Shown in pieces: positions 1-12,696 of a stretch of DNA of 62,153 bases. The stretch's first letter is position 1; each line of letters begins with the position of its first letter. Source of the DNA: Ophryocystis elektroscirrha (taxonomy: Eukaryota > Apicomplexa > Conoidasida > Neogregarinorida > Ophryocystidae); contig JAQIFP010000028.1 in NCBI GenBank assembly GCA_030141585.1, positions 1-62,153 on the forward strand, read 5' to 3'. The translations under genes were made by a program, and so were the position numbers. The notes under the pieces are model-generated. The model saw only the letters and a program-made list of their open reading frames with translations, was not told the DNA's origin and did no database searches.

Positions 1-200
1 TGTATATATGTATATATGTATATATGTATATATGTATATATGTATATATGTATATATGTATATATGTATATATGTATATATGTATATATGTATATATGTA
101 TATATGTATATATGTATATATGTATATGTGTATATACATATATAATTATATATTTATAGATTGACATGTAAATGTATATATATATGTATTTATACATATA
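1..200. repeat. TGTATATA microsatellite at left edge
   Basis: An 8-nt unit, TGTATATA, repeats almost perfectly from base 1 to about 130 and then decays into mixed TA/TG tracts to about 200. It starts at the window edge, so its full length is unknown. It is simple sequence of the same kind as the many (AT)n tracts found elsewhere in introns and spacers, and I see no telomere-like motif. Confidence 0.95.
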
Positions 201-480
201 TATAATAAAAATTAAGTTTTTGTTAAATTTCTGTTGATAATAAAATATTGAATTTGTTGAAAATACAAACTTAGGTTTATGCGGAATCCTTTAACTACAA
301 CATCCGATTTTTCTTTATACACGTTTAAGTTAGCATTTTATTTGATAAGTGTAATAAAAAATTATAATTTAAGTTAACTTAGGCAATGCAACGCCTTGGG
401 AATAACATTACACTTCATGATGAAGGGAGCAAAAAGTAAAGTTAGTGCTAAAATTTAATTATTAAATTCAGAATTATTAA
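200..480. other. AT-rich stretch, no gene recognised
   Basis: Between the edge microsatellite and the first convincing coding exon I see only AT-rich sequence and short open stretches. It may hold the 5' leader or a first exon of the following plus-strand gene, because that gene has no clear start codon. An almost perfect inverted repeat (ttcatgatgaa) lies near 416-426. Confidence 0.4.
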
Positions 481-504
481 ATTTGACTATTTCTTAGATG
501 ATCT

Positions 505-1103
505 TTACGATGGCAGAGTGATACGGAATATGATGCTAGGCGTAATTTGCTGATATTATTTTTAGCATATAAATGCAGCTTGAAAGATATAAAACGAATT
601 CTCCTTTTATTAATATGTCTCTCTGTCAATTATTGTTATCATTAACAGTTAGAATAACTAAATTTGTGCATAAAATAATCAGAAACATCGTGGAAAACAA
701 TTTGTGGTAGTGTTTTTTCAACTGAGATGGCTGGATACTCTATTGACAATTATGAGAGATCCTGATTTGAAAGTAAAGTTATAAGAGATTAAGAGTATGA
801 TACAGAAACGACCTGACGGGATTGAACTGCTAAACTTGGCTAAATGGATTTTAAAAGAATTTTGGAATACTTACGCAATCAATCGGTTTTTAGTAATTGA
901 GCTATTGTTCGGAAAAGTATAATAAATTCTATTAAATTTTTATAATTTAGTCATCTGCTACAAATACGGCAAACATTAATTATTTATCACCCGAAAGCTT
1001 GTTATCTGTTTATACCGACTATAATGAAGGACTGGAAGCAGATTTTGTTTATAAAGTAATTTCATATTTATATTATAATAAAATTTACTACTCTATATAT
1101 TTA

Positions 1104-1136
<33 letters not shown>

Positions 1137-4100
1137 GTACGAACGTTTATTTCTTTATTACTAATATATACATGGTAGAGTTTGTGAGAAATGTTCTTTA
1201 TACATTTTTTTACTTCATGTAGTTTGCTCCAGATGAGCTTACCTCTGAATGTTTGGATAATTGGCGCAAAGAAACAGTAGACAAAACTCAATTATTATTA
1301 TGGACCACAGAAGTAAAGATGTTTTTAATATAGAATAATTTATAGGATGTTAAAACATTAGCGCGATTGTGGGCTGCTAAAAAACACCATAAAGATTGGA
1401 TAGCCGAAATAAAGAAAAAACTTAATCATAAAAGCGATTCCGTATATATATATATATACTTAAATTTAATATCCTTAGATAATAAAAAAACTCAATGAAC
1501 TCAAAATTGTTTACATGGAAACAGATAACCTTATAAATGATGAAGCAAATTCGGAAATAGTGCCTCCTTTGCTAAAAGCAACATTTGAATTTCGAACCTC
1601 TATTAGTGTTTATGGCTGTTGGATAGCAAAAGCTCCAGATCAATTTATAACAGACTACATACTTCAAGGAATTATTGTAATATTGATAATTATTCAATCA
1701 CATAATTAGGAAAAATTTGAGGAAATATTGAATAAAAGAAGATCTAATAAGTATTTTAAGATAAATATATATATGACACAATTGCAGTGATGCTTACACA
1801 GATGATATCATAAAAATGCCACTAAGAACTTCTTTGGATCTACTGAAAGTTACTGAGTATAAAGATTTAATGATTGCAATGGGATGTGGAAAAATAAAAG
1901 ATAATAATATAGAAATGGTGGATATTTCAGTACCATTGGAATCAGACTTTTGGTTTGTTCCTGCAACCTTACCTCATATAGATTTGGAATTACGTATCAA
2001 AAAACTCAAGAAATATCTTGCTTTAGATATAAATGTAATATATATATATATATATAGATTTTATTTAATATATAATTTAGGATATGTCTGAAATATACCA
2101 CAATGCAAGTCAAATGAGGTTGCCGACAATAAATTTGCGTTATACCACATTTCAAATAATCAGTTTATTAGCCGCATTCAAAAGTGTGGAAGCTACCGAA
2201 GATTGGAACGATACTTATAAAGTTATTTACGAAGTTTATACTTTACTAACAGCAAACTTGCCTAAGAAAGAATTTAATACATCTAAAGAAAGTATTATCA
2301 ACTTTGTTTGTCTGTGTGAAAATGAATCTTTACTAAAAATGCCCGAAAATATTTCTATTCGACAAATCGCTCCTATCGTCGCAGTAATTACTGTTTATGC
2401 ACTATATACACACAGAAATGCTTAGAAAAAATCGCAGTGAAAAAACTACACTACATACAGACCAATGGAAAATTGCCATCCATGTAAATTGAATTTGTTA
2501 AATATTTATATTCCTTTTGGCAGAGACGAAGCCAAGGAAATTAACATTATAAAATTTCCCAAATCTCTTCAAGACCCTCAAATATTGACTGTTATTGATT
2601 TTATCAAAGAGTGTAAACATCCCTTAATTCTCCACTTGTTCAAATACTGCGGTATAAAAAAAAATGAAGATGGTTCCTTGTCAATAAATGATTCCATGTC
2701 ACTACACGTATAGATTTTTAATTCTAAGAGTTTTGATTAGAGCATTGATTCAAATGTTCATTATTTGAAGTCATATGTCCGAGTAAAAATGGACACTCTA
2801 AAGAAAATTGTTCTTAAAAGTAACAATGAGAATTTTGAGGAAGAGAATCTTGAAGACGTACCTATGGCTGATACTTCAGAGCTACAAGAATCAGATAAAA
2901 CCGATATTACTGAGTCAGATTTAAAGCTGTTGGCCAAAACTATTAAAAAGCTCCGCAAGACCTATCCGAATACTACAGATACAATATTTTCAGCCGTTCA
3001 TCACATTATTGTAATTACTAATAAAGTCAAAATGTTGTTTAATAGGCTGAGCTTGAAAATTGGTCCATTCGAAGGTAATTTATCATTATATCAAACTATG
3101 TCCTCAAAAAATTATATTATTATAGGAAAAATGAGTTGAATAAATCGGAAGGTTCCTTCGTATTGGATACTACAGAACTAGTAATTAACGCATCAAATCC
3201 TCTATTATACGAATATACAAAAATCAATGAATTTAAAAGTTTCATTACTGCATCTTTAGGCTGTGCAAATAATGGTACGTAATTATAGCTATCATGCAGT
3301 TTTACAAGATTTCAATTCCGACTATTGGGTGTGGCCTTCAAAGCTAGAATGCTCTGCAATAGAGAAGCTTGCAACAGTAGCCAAATTAAGTTTGAATTGC
3401 GATATGAAGGTGAGAGGTGTATTATGCACATATTTTTCAAGATACTCAAAAAATTTTGTAAGGGTATTATCAACTACAAGATGTTCTATAATTTACTATC
3501 AAAATCTACGCCTTCTGAAAAGTCTAAAGATGCCAATACCACTTCAAATGATGTTATCCAAGAAATGCCTCAAGATACTACAGATTCTTCTCCAATGATA
3601 CAACATTCCGAAAATCAAGGTATTTTTTTCCTTTTAAATAAAACGTAAATTCTTCAAGATATGGAAATGATTGATGACAAAAAAAAAGATCAGGAAGATG
3701 TTTACGTGGAACGGACTATAAATAGAAACGATTTCTTTGAAAAGCTGATAGGTAACATTTGAACGTACAATCATAAAAAAAAAATTACATCTTTATGTAT
3801 AAGATTAATATCATAATATGTATTAATTTATTATTTATGTATTAATATTATATTATATATATATAATGTAATCATTATATATATATAATATATAATGATA
3901 TATTATATAAGCATATTTGAAGATGTAGTGTATGCATAATATATATAGACACTTTTACAATGCTTTACTTTAAATCAATTATAATACATAAATCTACATT
4001 TAAAACAGTATATCAATAATAAGCATCAATTAATGTTTATTCAAATATTTAATTTTTATCAGATGTCAATTTATTCAAAAAACTGGCTTTACAAGTTGAA

Positions 4101-4244
4101 AGTGGGAACTTAGATGACGCTCTAAAATTAAATGTAATTCAAAAATAAATTATATCTTTAAAATAGTTTGAAATAACTGACCTATCTATGGAAGAATTGA
4201 AAGAGCGATCTAAGCATATTTCTTTAGATGATAATCTCTTATAA
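505..4244 (+). CDS. Multi-exon protein of unknown function (weak resemblance to TH1/NELF-C/D)
   Basis: A string of exons in one orientation is separated by short GT-AG introns: about 508-600, 640-920, 955-1050, 1225-1310, 1350-1440, 1480-1670, 1816-2030, 2084-2425, 2465-2710, 2735-3075, 3130-3600, and short 3' exons ending in a stop at 4242-4244. The encoded protein looks helical and repeat-like. One stretch near 800-880 reads DGIELLNLAKWILKEFW, and a block near 2140-2400 contains ISLLAAFKSVEA and FVCLCENES. Their order and spacing recall the TH1 (NELF-C/D) family, but similarity by eye is weak and NELF is not a known apicomplexan complex. Residues around 2840-2910 are acidic. The start codon is not resolved, and the region could hold two genes. 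Coding is convincing; the identity is not. Confidence 0.5.
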
Positions 4245-4351
4245 ACTACTTTCCTCTAAAAATAAATCTAAATTTTTATTTTTTTTTTTTCCAAAATAAA
4301 GTTGTGTATAATAATTAAATATATAGCAATCTATTCTATATTTCATTTGTC

Positions 4352-5308
4352 ATGAACAGTATGATCGACCGAAAACCTCTAAATAAAAACTTTCGCCATA
4401 AAAGTGTTACAAAGGGTTATTAAAAAGTTATAATAATTACTTTAGATGGTATTAATTATGAATGGGAACAGACTTTAGAGGATGTCTATTTATTTATCAA
4501 GCTTCATAAGAATATCACAAAAAAAAACCAACTTAAAGTTGATATTAAACCTAATCGACTTCATGTCGAAGCTACAGATGATACTGGAAAAGATTTTATA
4601 TTAAATGTGAATAAAAGTTATATTAAAAATGATATAATTAATATATAATATACTAAATACAAATTAAATAGGCTATATTATATATTATGAATTTTAATAT
4701 ACATAATGTATATATTATGTATATTAATACTATATTAAACCTTATATGCACTAAAATTAGCTTAATTGAGATAGATTATGATACACGTTTTCAATTTAAT
4801 TGATTAAATTAATTAATTTAATGGAGTTATATGGCTAGATGTTGTTGGATTGCATGTATCAGATATAATTTTGTATAATGACTTACTAACGAGTGTAGGA
4901 GAAATTTTGGGATACTGTCATTCAAGATGAGAGTTTGTGGTATATTGGTAGGAAATTTATAAATGCAAAGTTACCATTAAAGACAATTGTATATTGCAAA
5001 TAACACTGGCTAAAATGAAATCAGGTAAATTATTATAAAACATCATTTCAAATTAGCTCAGACGTGGAGTGCTTTGTTTCAAGATGAAAATCAACTTAAT
5101 GAATATGAAAAGGTTTTAATTAAGAAATTTATATTTTGAAAGGATATGGAAAAAAAACATCTATTATTGGAAAGATTTGGATCGGAATATCCTAATTTTG
5201 ATTTCTCCAATGCTCAATTTGACGGTATTTATGACTAATAGGTATTTCTTCTTAGGAGCAGCCCCAGATCCAAGAACATTTTTGAAAGATATCAATAAAA
5301 ACGATTAA
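4352..5308 (+). CDS. NUDCD2-like CS-domain protein
   Basis: This is a small CS (p23-like) domain protein of the NudC family, which are Hsp90-linked co-chaperones that stabilise dynein regulators and other clients. The start is MNSMIDRKPLNK at 4352. The first intron is 4416-4445 (30 nt), and after it the protein reads GINYEWEQTLEDVYLFIKLH, the hallmark CS-domain strand. Later exons give DTVIQDESLWYI, DNCILQITLAKMK and then LLLERFGSEYPNFDFSNAQF followed by PDPRTFL. That order, with the C-terminal ERF..E.P.FDFS segment, matches NUDCD2 better than full NudC, which has an added N-terminal region. Internal exon edges between 4590 and 5230 were placed only approximately. It lies 108 bp after the preceding gene on the same strand. 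Confidence 0.8.
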
Positions 5309-5618
5309 CTTATCATTTTGATAATTTGATAATATATTCAAAGATCTACTAAGATCCATCAAAAAAATCTCATTCTTTTAAATGAAATAAAAGATATCAC
5401 TACAAAGCACCCAGTTTCCATGCTTCAGGTGTTGGGTTTTGTAATTTATGAACTCTTTGATAACTGTAGGATATAATTATCAAAGAAACAATTGTCTAAT
5501 TACATATTTATATACTAGTTTTTACTTTTAACATTATAAGACAAATCCATAGCAAAATTCCACTGATAATGCTGATAAATAAACCAGACTTTATCATAAA
5601 ACTAATATTTCAATTATA
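5309..5618. other. Convergent intergenic region
   Basis: This 310-bp spacer lies between the NUDCD2-like gene and the convergent TAPT1-like gene. A 40-codon open stretch near 5350-5470 on the plus strand (ITTKHPVSMLQVLGF in part) looks mildly protein-like and is followed by a GT. It could be an orphan exon or chance. I see nothing else. Confidence 0.4.
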
Positions 5619-7962
5619 TTATGAACTTATCACATACTTTGGTGTAAAACAAATAAATCTGACTGACAATGGTAAAGCTATAAATCCTATACGTCTTGCA
5701 CAAGAATGAGGATAAGAATAATAAGTGCGACATGGTGTATACCACTCATGATATAATTTATGCAACGGTTTATTGCTTAGATTAATATCTTTTTGAGGCA
5801 TCTCTGGTAAACGAATTGTCAATATATCTGACATCAAAGTCTGTTGAAAATAAATTAGAATATTATCTAATATTACTCTTTTATACATTTCGAATACATT
5901 AGTATCGATTTCATTTAATTTTAACAAAAATAAGTACTTAAACCAATCGACAATCAACTCCAAGAATGCCATATTTATCTGGAAAAATAATAAAATTATT
6001 TTACTTTATATAATTTATAGTTTATAACTTATTTGTAGTATAATGAATTCACACTCACCAGCCAGCCTAAAGCGATTAAGAGCCTTCCAGGTGAGTTTCT
6101 CATAGAAGTCGCCGTGTTCAAAAGTACAAGAAGTCCATCACAAAATAAATAAAATCTTTCGATAATATCAGAAGACGTAATTATAAACAGAGAAGATCTG
6201 TTGAATTTTTTAAATACCTACATGACGTTAAATTTATTTTTGCACTGACTGTAGATTTTATTTCTGCAAAGTTATTAGTTGTAACTATCAGAAACATGAC
6301 GGAATCAGACGAATGTATGGCAATATTTAAGAGTAACATGCGGACTAGATGGATAAAACCGTGCACAAATATATAACATACTGCTAACTGATATACAAAA
6401 CACAATAAAGAACATTTACTACTACTATTTAGTATTCATGTATAAATAAATATATACATATATATTATGATCAATCAAGCTATTACATTAATCATAAGAA
6501 TACGTTTTTTTAGCTGGGAAATTCTACGTATTATAAGCCGAAATGGCGTACTCAACCATGAATAAAAAATGTGACATTTACGGTATCTTTTATAAGTTGG
6601 TTGAACATTACTTTCAAAACATGAAGAACTACTGTCTAAGACACTTGGAGTGCCATTTTCAACAAAGCCATTGATAGGTACACCAATACACGAAAAGACA
6701 CTTTGTTCAAGATTATATGTGTTGCTGGTATTATCTTGACTATATTTGATTGGAGTACCGTAAACAATTTGCCTATCTGTTGGTGTACTATACCCGTCTG
6801 ACATTGCGTGATTTCTATAATTTAAAATCAAGGGATCAATTGTGCTTTTTGAAGAACATAAATTGTTAAGTAAACTATCTAAAGCATCTCGCCCAAGAGA
6901 TCTCCATAAGCGCTCAAATATCTCAAACATGTTGAAAATAACGTACAATTTCATCAAAGATTGACCACGTATAAAATGATATATTTCAGATACATCAATA
7001 AATCTTTTAAATAAATAAACTCCTGCTATCAAAAGGATGCATCTAGTGAAATCGCATAATTCAGGATCTGTTAGCTCTCTTTTGTTAAATAGATTAGATA
7101 AAATTGATCTCTTTTCGGTGTTCTTTATTTTCCCATTGATTTGATTTATCCCTAAAAATTTTGATACGTGTTGATTGAATTTAGTCAATTTGAGCTTTAA
7201 GATGTTTATCAAATTTTCAATAAATTTTTTATCATATGAAACGGAAAATAAAGCAATGTATGCGGTCAATAATTCATAAAAAGAATTATATATTAATTTA
7301 ATTAGAGCAATCAGAGCCTAATAATGATTAATTATTGAGAATATGATGCATACCTGTAACGGCATCACTGATAGTTCATATAGCAGATTTTCAAGACATA
7401 TCAAGAAACCAATAAAAACATACTTCTCATACTTAATAGGTATTTTGGCTAAATCACGTATTCTATTCTGAGTAAATTACAGTAATAATTATAATAATAT
7501 TATAATAATGATTTATAATAAACTATAGTGTTTTGATAATTATTATAATAATAAATATAATAATAATAATAATATCAATTCAAATGTATTAAGTGAGTTT
7601 ATTACATATACCTAATTGTATTTAGAGATTTATGTACAATTTAAAAGTCACTTAATTACTTTGGGAATATGATCAAACTTGTCCGACTCGGGTTTTTTAG
7701 GTTTGATCTCATTTGATTTTTTTATTGGTTTTTCGGTTGGAGCACATGGGCGGGATTTACGCTCACATTTGATCTCATCAATAAAAAAATCCAAAAATGA
7801 GTTTAAATAGTATTTAGCAGTTGTATTTAGATTAGAGCTGTATGGTTTAGAGGAAACAATATAATTGAATTTGTAAAAATTATCGTTATCATTATTTGTT
7901 GAATATGATTCTAAACTTGATTGTAAAGGAAAGTCTAAATTGTAGTTCCTATCTGAATCCAT
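5619..7962 (-). CDS. TAPT1-family multi-pass membrane protein
   Basis: TAPT1/EMP65 family proteins are ER or ciliary-base membrane proteins of poorly defined biochemical role. Exon 1 (7962-7660) encodes a hydrophilic N-terminus ending HIPK. Exon 2 (7467-7354, 38 codons) reads RIRDLAKIPIKYEKYVFIGF. Exon 3 starts at 7317 and carries the family signature: VSEIYHFIRGQSLMKLYVIF, then FEIFERLWRSLGRDALDSLL. A further exon (about 6405-6200) gives VCYIFVHGFIHLVRMLLLNI and SSDSVMFLIVTTNNFAEIKS. The C-terminal exons end RRIGFIALPLSVRF before the stop at 5619. All of these are recognisable TAPT1 blocks in the right order. The join between exon 3 and the next exon (around 6400-6560) could not be resolved to one donor. 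Family assignment is strong. Confidence 0.85.
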
Positions 7963-8637
7963 TGATTCGACTACTAAATAACTCTATATTATATTATATA
8001 ATAATTCATTGCGTTAACATCACTCAGATAAGTTACTCTTAATCTAAATAAACGAAATTTAACAGAATAAACTAAAAATATAATTTTATTAGTAAGGACT
8101 GATAAATTAATTGAGATATTCATTATTTAATTTATATTTTTATAAGTTCTATAAATAAAGTTATTCGCTTGATTATATAAACATTTATTGATCAATTACA
8201 CAAATTTATTTAATATATGTATAAATGTGTACAAAATTAATCTGTCACATCATAAGTCATGAAGTTATATGCTGGCAAACGTACCTATTTTAGATCACAC
8301 TGTGTATGTTCGGTAAAATTCATTATTTGATATAATTTTATATTGAATACAAATATCGCTATAATTAAAATAATATTGCGTTCTCGTTGGATGGGCTAAT
8401 AATTAGTAGCTATATCCTCTATTCAGCGCATATAACAAATACATTTTCAACACTTTGTTATAACAAAAATTGTTTTCATCAAAGGGTTGATTTTTTGACA
8501 CTTATTTTTATAATCGCGTTGGTTTGGTAATTTTGATTCATATATCACAAATTATTTCACACAACGCTAAAACATTTGCCACGAACGCTATGCTTTTAAT
8601 TATAACAAAATTAAAAAGTACACATTGTGGTTACAAT
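7963..8637. other. AT-rich intergenic region
   Basis: This is a 675-bp spacer upstream of the TAPT1-like gene and downstream of the small minus-strand secreted-protein gene. It is AT-rich with no convincing ORF, RNA gene or repeat. It should hold the TAPT1-like promoter. Confidence 0.5.
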
Positions 8638-8873
8638 TTATATATCAAACTCATATAAATCTCGTAAACTTTTTCTCAATTCATTTACGGAGTCCAAAAT
8701 CTCTTTTCCTACATAAGGATGCTTATCTGAAATTTATTGATACCTGATTCTATTTCATCGGATGCTTTATTTATCAGTGACTGAATCAATATTGCAGAGT
8801 TTTTATCATCTTCCGAAGCATTGAACGGCATTATAAATAATGCACAAAATAAAAAAAAAATTTTACTATACAT
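8638..8873 (-). CDS. Small putative secreted protein with a 17-nt intron
   Basis: The start MYSKIFFLFCALFIMPFNAS has a short charged tip, a hydrophobic core and a small residue near position 20, as in a signal peptide. The first exon (8873-8744) is followed by a putative 17-nt intron at 8727-8743 (gtatcaataaatttcag). The second exon (8726-8638) then reads KHPYVGKEILDSVNELRKSL and ends EFDI, stop. The joined ORF is 72 codons, mostly amphipathic helix after the signal peptide. Without splicing the frame ends at once. An in-frame ATG 48 nt upstream would add residues that spoil the signal peptide, so the inner ATG is preferred. No family is recognised. The gene is divergent from the Derlin gene, about 200 bp away. 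Confidence 0.6.
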
Positions 8874-9077
8874 GCTTGAAAAATGCAGCTCCCGCATAAA
8901 TATCATGACATATATTATCAAAATTATTTAGTTAGTGATGATTATACATTAATTTATAAATTACAGGTTACAAGTTATATAATTTTTAAATGACACAGAA
9001 AAGGATTCCATAAAAATAGCGAATTCAGCTACTAAGTCTTAGAAAAGTTTAGCTTATCAAAAATTTCAACGCAAAGC

Positions 9078-9702
9078 ATGGATTCTCAAACGCCTGAGAT
9101 GTTTTATCGGCAAATGCCTCCTGTAACCCGGTTTCTAGCAACAGCAACTTTAATAGTAACTACTTTGGTTTCATTTGGATTTCTCGACCCTAGGTTGATA
9201 ACACTTAACTGGTTACAAATTTGGTATAAACTACATGTTTGGAAATTAATAACAAACATGTTTTTTGTTGGAAAATTCAGTTTTTCATGGCTAATCCATA
9301 TGTATCTATTCATATCATTTTCCAGTCGATTAGAAAATCATCAAACATTCGCTGGAAGCCAAAATGCTGGAGCTTATCTTTATTTCATATGTATCATAAC
9401 ATTAGTTTTAGATGTCTTAAGTCTTTTATTAGCTTACCCCCAAGGTACAGATTCTTATTCACTCTTATGTATTAATTTAAGAAATGACATTGCTGTCAAA
9501 TCTAAAATTAGCATTTCTCATACTCATGTAGTGCTTGTGTTTCATTTAACTGTAAATTGAGTTATAGTTTATGCATCTAACAGTATTATAATAATTCAAA
9601 CACACAAATGAAGATTGAAAAAATATACTAACTTCATTATATAATTATAGGGTATATATTGTTAAATATATAACATTAAAACATATTTAATTTTTGTTCA
9701 TA

Positions 9703-9768
<66 letters not shown>

Positions 9769-10246
9769 AATATATTATCAGGCTTACAAATTCTAGTTCC
9801 AGCTTTGAATTTTGCTATACTCTATTATTGGTCTAAAAAAGAGTCACACATTCCAGTGAGTTTTTGGGGATTTTCTTTGCTAGCTTGGCAGTTGCCATTC
9901 GCTTTATTTATCGTTGATATTTTACTTGGTCAAACAATATATTACGATCTGTTAGGTTTAGCCGCAGGTCATACTTACTATTTCCTAAGGTATATATATG
10001 CATATGAATGATTTATATGAGTTTAAAATTAAATTAATTGATGTTTATTTCAGAGATGTATTCGAAACTACAAGAAATTCTTCAATTTTAACCAGACCTC
10101 CGCAGTTTCTTGTAAGTATAACAAATCAACTGAACTTTTTTGAAAACCCGTCACAAACATTTGGCTATCGAAGAGAAGCAGCAAACAATAGACCACAACC
10201 GCAACCACATCGTTTTCCAGGAAGAGGATACCGCTTAGTTGATTAA
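9078..10246 (+). CDS. Derlin family ERAD membrane protein
   Basis: Derlins are rhomboid-like pseudoproteases that form part of the ER retrotranslocation channel and recruit p97/Cdc48. Exons are 9078-9444, 9782-9989 and 10054-10246, joining in frame to 255 codons before the stop. The N-terminus reads MPPVTRFLATATLIVTTLVS, then ITLNWLQIWYKLHVWKLITN and a long series of membrane helices, the standard Derlin layout. The C-terminal tail ends FPGRGYRLVD, a good SHP box (F.G.G.RL), the p97-docking motif. There is no N-terminal bipartite leader, so this looks like the ER copy and not an apicoplast Der1 (inference). The 337-nt first intron is mainly an (AT)n tract, which is long for this locus. Confidence 0.93.
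9700..9765. repeat. (AT)n microsatellite in Derlin intron 1
   Basis: This is a pure TA dinucleotide tract of about 66 bp inside the 337-nt intron. Confidence 0.9.
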
Positions 10247-10335
10247 CTATTTTTTTTTCATAAATAACGGTTTCCATTCTTTTTCTTTGATTAATTATTT
10301 AAATATTTAAATATAATAGGCATTTTTCCTTATGA

Positions 10336-12528
10336 ATGAAAAAACAACGCAATGTTGACTCTCTTACTGCATATAGGCGTAAAGAACGTGATAAAGAAAA
10401 AAAGAAGGTCTCATACATTATAAACATATTAAATTTTTGTAATTATATTTTTTTTTTTAGTTTTACAAAAAATTATTATTTATGAAAAGTTGACATAAAA
10501 TCAAGCTATTGTAGAATCGAGAATTACGACACCGTGCGCGCGATGAAACGATACTTAAAACAGCTCCGACTCAGTTACAAAAGGAAATCCAATCTTTAAA
10601 ATCTCAGCGTAATATAATTTATAAAAATTCACTGTTGTAACGCATGGTGACTTTACTAATATTCAGTTATTAAGATTTTCGCAAAATATATGAAAAATAT
10701 AGATTTAACGTAAATTAATTTATTTGTATTAATATATGTAATCCATATTTGTTTGATATTATTTAATAATAATATTTAATAGTATTAATTCATATAATTT
10801 ATTTATAAAATAATAAATAAATATTTATGCTGGAGAATTCGCTTATATACAAACTTTCTTTAAAGTAAATGCGGGGAAACTCAATGCAAAAGGAAAAGAG
10901 AGGCTACAACAAATGGAAGATGCCTGGTTAAAGCATCTACAAAAAGAAATCAAGCAAGCATCTAAAACTCCCCAAACACGTCCTATTGATACTCATTCTT
11001 TAAACAAAGTAATAGTTTTTAGTGTATAAAATACATTTAGACACTTTTGCAAGCTACACCTCAAACAACCGTTAAGGCAGAATCGAGTGAATCTTCCAAA
11101 TCATCCTCAGATGACACTTCTAGTGACACTTCAAATGAATCTTCCGATGAAACTACTTCTGAAGATGAACCAAATAATACTTCAGCTCAAACAATGAATC
11201 AAACACAAAATAATAATGATTCCAAAAATGCGCTTAGAAATACAGAAGGAAATAATGATCAGATTCAACAATTAACAAAAAACAATTTTCATTCTTTCAT
11301 GAATAAGCAGTTTGATACGCGGTACTCTGAGTCAATGCAATATGTTCCTCCGTCTCAAATACCACATCCTCCTATTAAATACGGACATATGAACCCAATG
11401 ATGCTTTTGCCTTTTCCACCACCTCCACCTCCTCTTCCTATATTAAAAGCAACTCCTAAACAATATCCAAGTAATCTATTTCCCGTAGTAAATGCAATTT
11501 TATAGAAAAGTCTCATTTTAGCCCCCCTATAAACAATGCAGCAGTAAATCAAACAACAAAATACACTCAACCTCGTGATTTTAATCCAAAAATAGGCCAA
11601 GTTGACTTTCTAAACAATTTCAATATGCTAAAAAATTGTAAAAATAGAGATCATTAGAATTATTGTTTACGAAGCTTTTAGAATAGTATTCAAATACATC
11701 AGTTAATACACATATATATATATAATAGATGATAATTATAGATCGTAATTTTGATGATGATGGTTTATCACCCGACGTGGCAGAACGTCTTGCAAAACTT
11801 AAAGAAGGAAACTTACCAGAAACATCCAAGCGGGGTGAGTATTGTCAGATATACAATACTTTTTTTTTTTAAGTGGCAAAAACTTATCCTTCTTATGTCG
11901 CGCCCGAAGAAACAAGCGTAGATTTTTGTTTTGCTTTAATTGTAGTTGCAGATTACCCCAAAAGCGCTCAATATAGCGTCAAATGCGTTTTTACCTCCTC
12001 AACTGAGGTTTGGCTCTTATTCGTATAACTTGTCATATTAGACGTGGTCATCAATTAAATAGTGCAATAAAAAAAGCAAATCTTGGTCTCGCCAAAGCTA
12101 TGATTTCTATCGAAGAAGAAAAAAAAAATAATAGTAGCAATAATCAAATAAAACCCGGTATGCATATAAATCAATTATTAAGGATAATTAAATAATATAA
12201 TACAAATAAAATTATTTATTTAATTATTAAGATACCAATGTAAACATTTCTTATATAGGTTTACGGAATCTTATTTTACTTAATCAAACAGCTCTAAAAC
12301 AAGAGGTTTTTATATTAAATATATATATATATTGTTATAAGACAACTTCACCAAATGAGGACGCTCCATTATCTTTTGAAAAAAAAGAAAAAAATGATGT
12401 TCTAGAAAATGTATTTTTCTAATTTCAAGCTACATGTTTTGCAGGAATACCAATTATTTATGGATATGATCTCTAAAGAAGAAGTTAACTCTGCTGAAGA
12501 AGAAGAAGAAGAAAAAGAACAGCTGTGA
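10336..12528 (+). CDS. WBP11-like splicing-associated protein
   Basis: WBP11 is a nuclear, proline-rich spliceosome-associated protein. Exon 1 (10336-10407) and exon 2 (10515-10608), joined in phase, give a basic N-terminus YRRKERDKEKKKNRELRHRA followed by TQLQKEIQSLKSQ, matching the Wbp11 domain. A following exon reads KLNAKGKERLQQMEDAWLKH, then an acidic/serine-rich run (11080-11180) and a polyproline block PFPPPPPPLPILKA near 11410. Later exons give GLSPDVAERLAKLKEGNLPE and FLPPQLRRGHQLNSA, the latter resembling the conserved PTALRV C-terminal motif of WBP11. The tail is acidic, ending EEEEEEKEQL. Exon borders from 10610 to 10860 and after 12160 are uncertain. The gene sits 90 bp after Derlin on the same strand. 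Confidence 0.6.
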
Positions 12529-12696
12529 TCATTAAATTAATACTGTATTTATTTTATCATCTTTGTCTCTAGTTTTATGTTTTTTTTTATTATTGCTATA
12601 AATCGAAAAAAAAAAAGCTTCAGCATAGATGCGATTTTTGACAAATTGTAAACTTATAAATAATTAAACCACTTTTTTTTTTTGCGTGCACGGCAA

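Noticed and set aside
1..200. Telomere or subtelomere repeat
   Set aside because: The unit TGTATATA does not resemble known alveolate telomere repeats (TTTAGGG type) and similar tracts occur throughout the window.
2761..2958. Serine-rich minus-strand ORF
   Set aside because: It is antisense to an acidic exon of the plus-strand unknown gene, which has better splice and frame continuity.
11355..11600. Glycine-rich minus-strand ORF
   Set aside because: It is the antisense shadow of the polyproline block of the WBP11-like protein.
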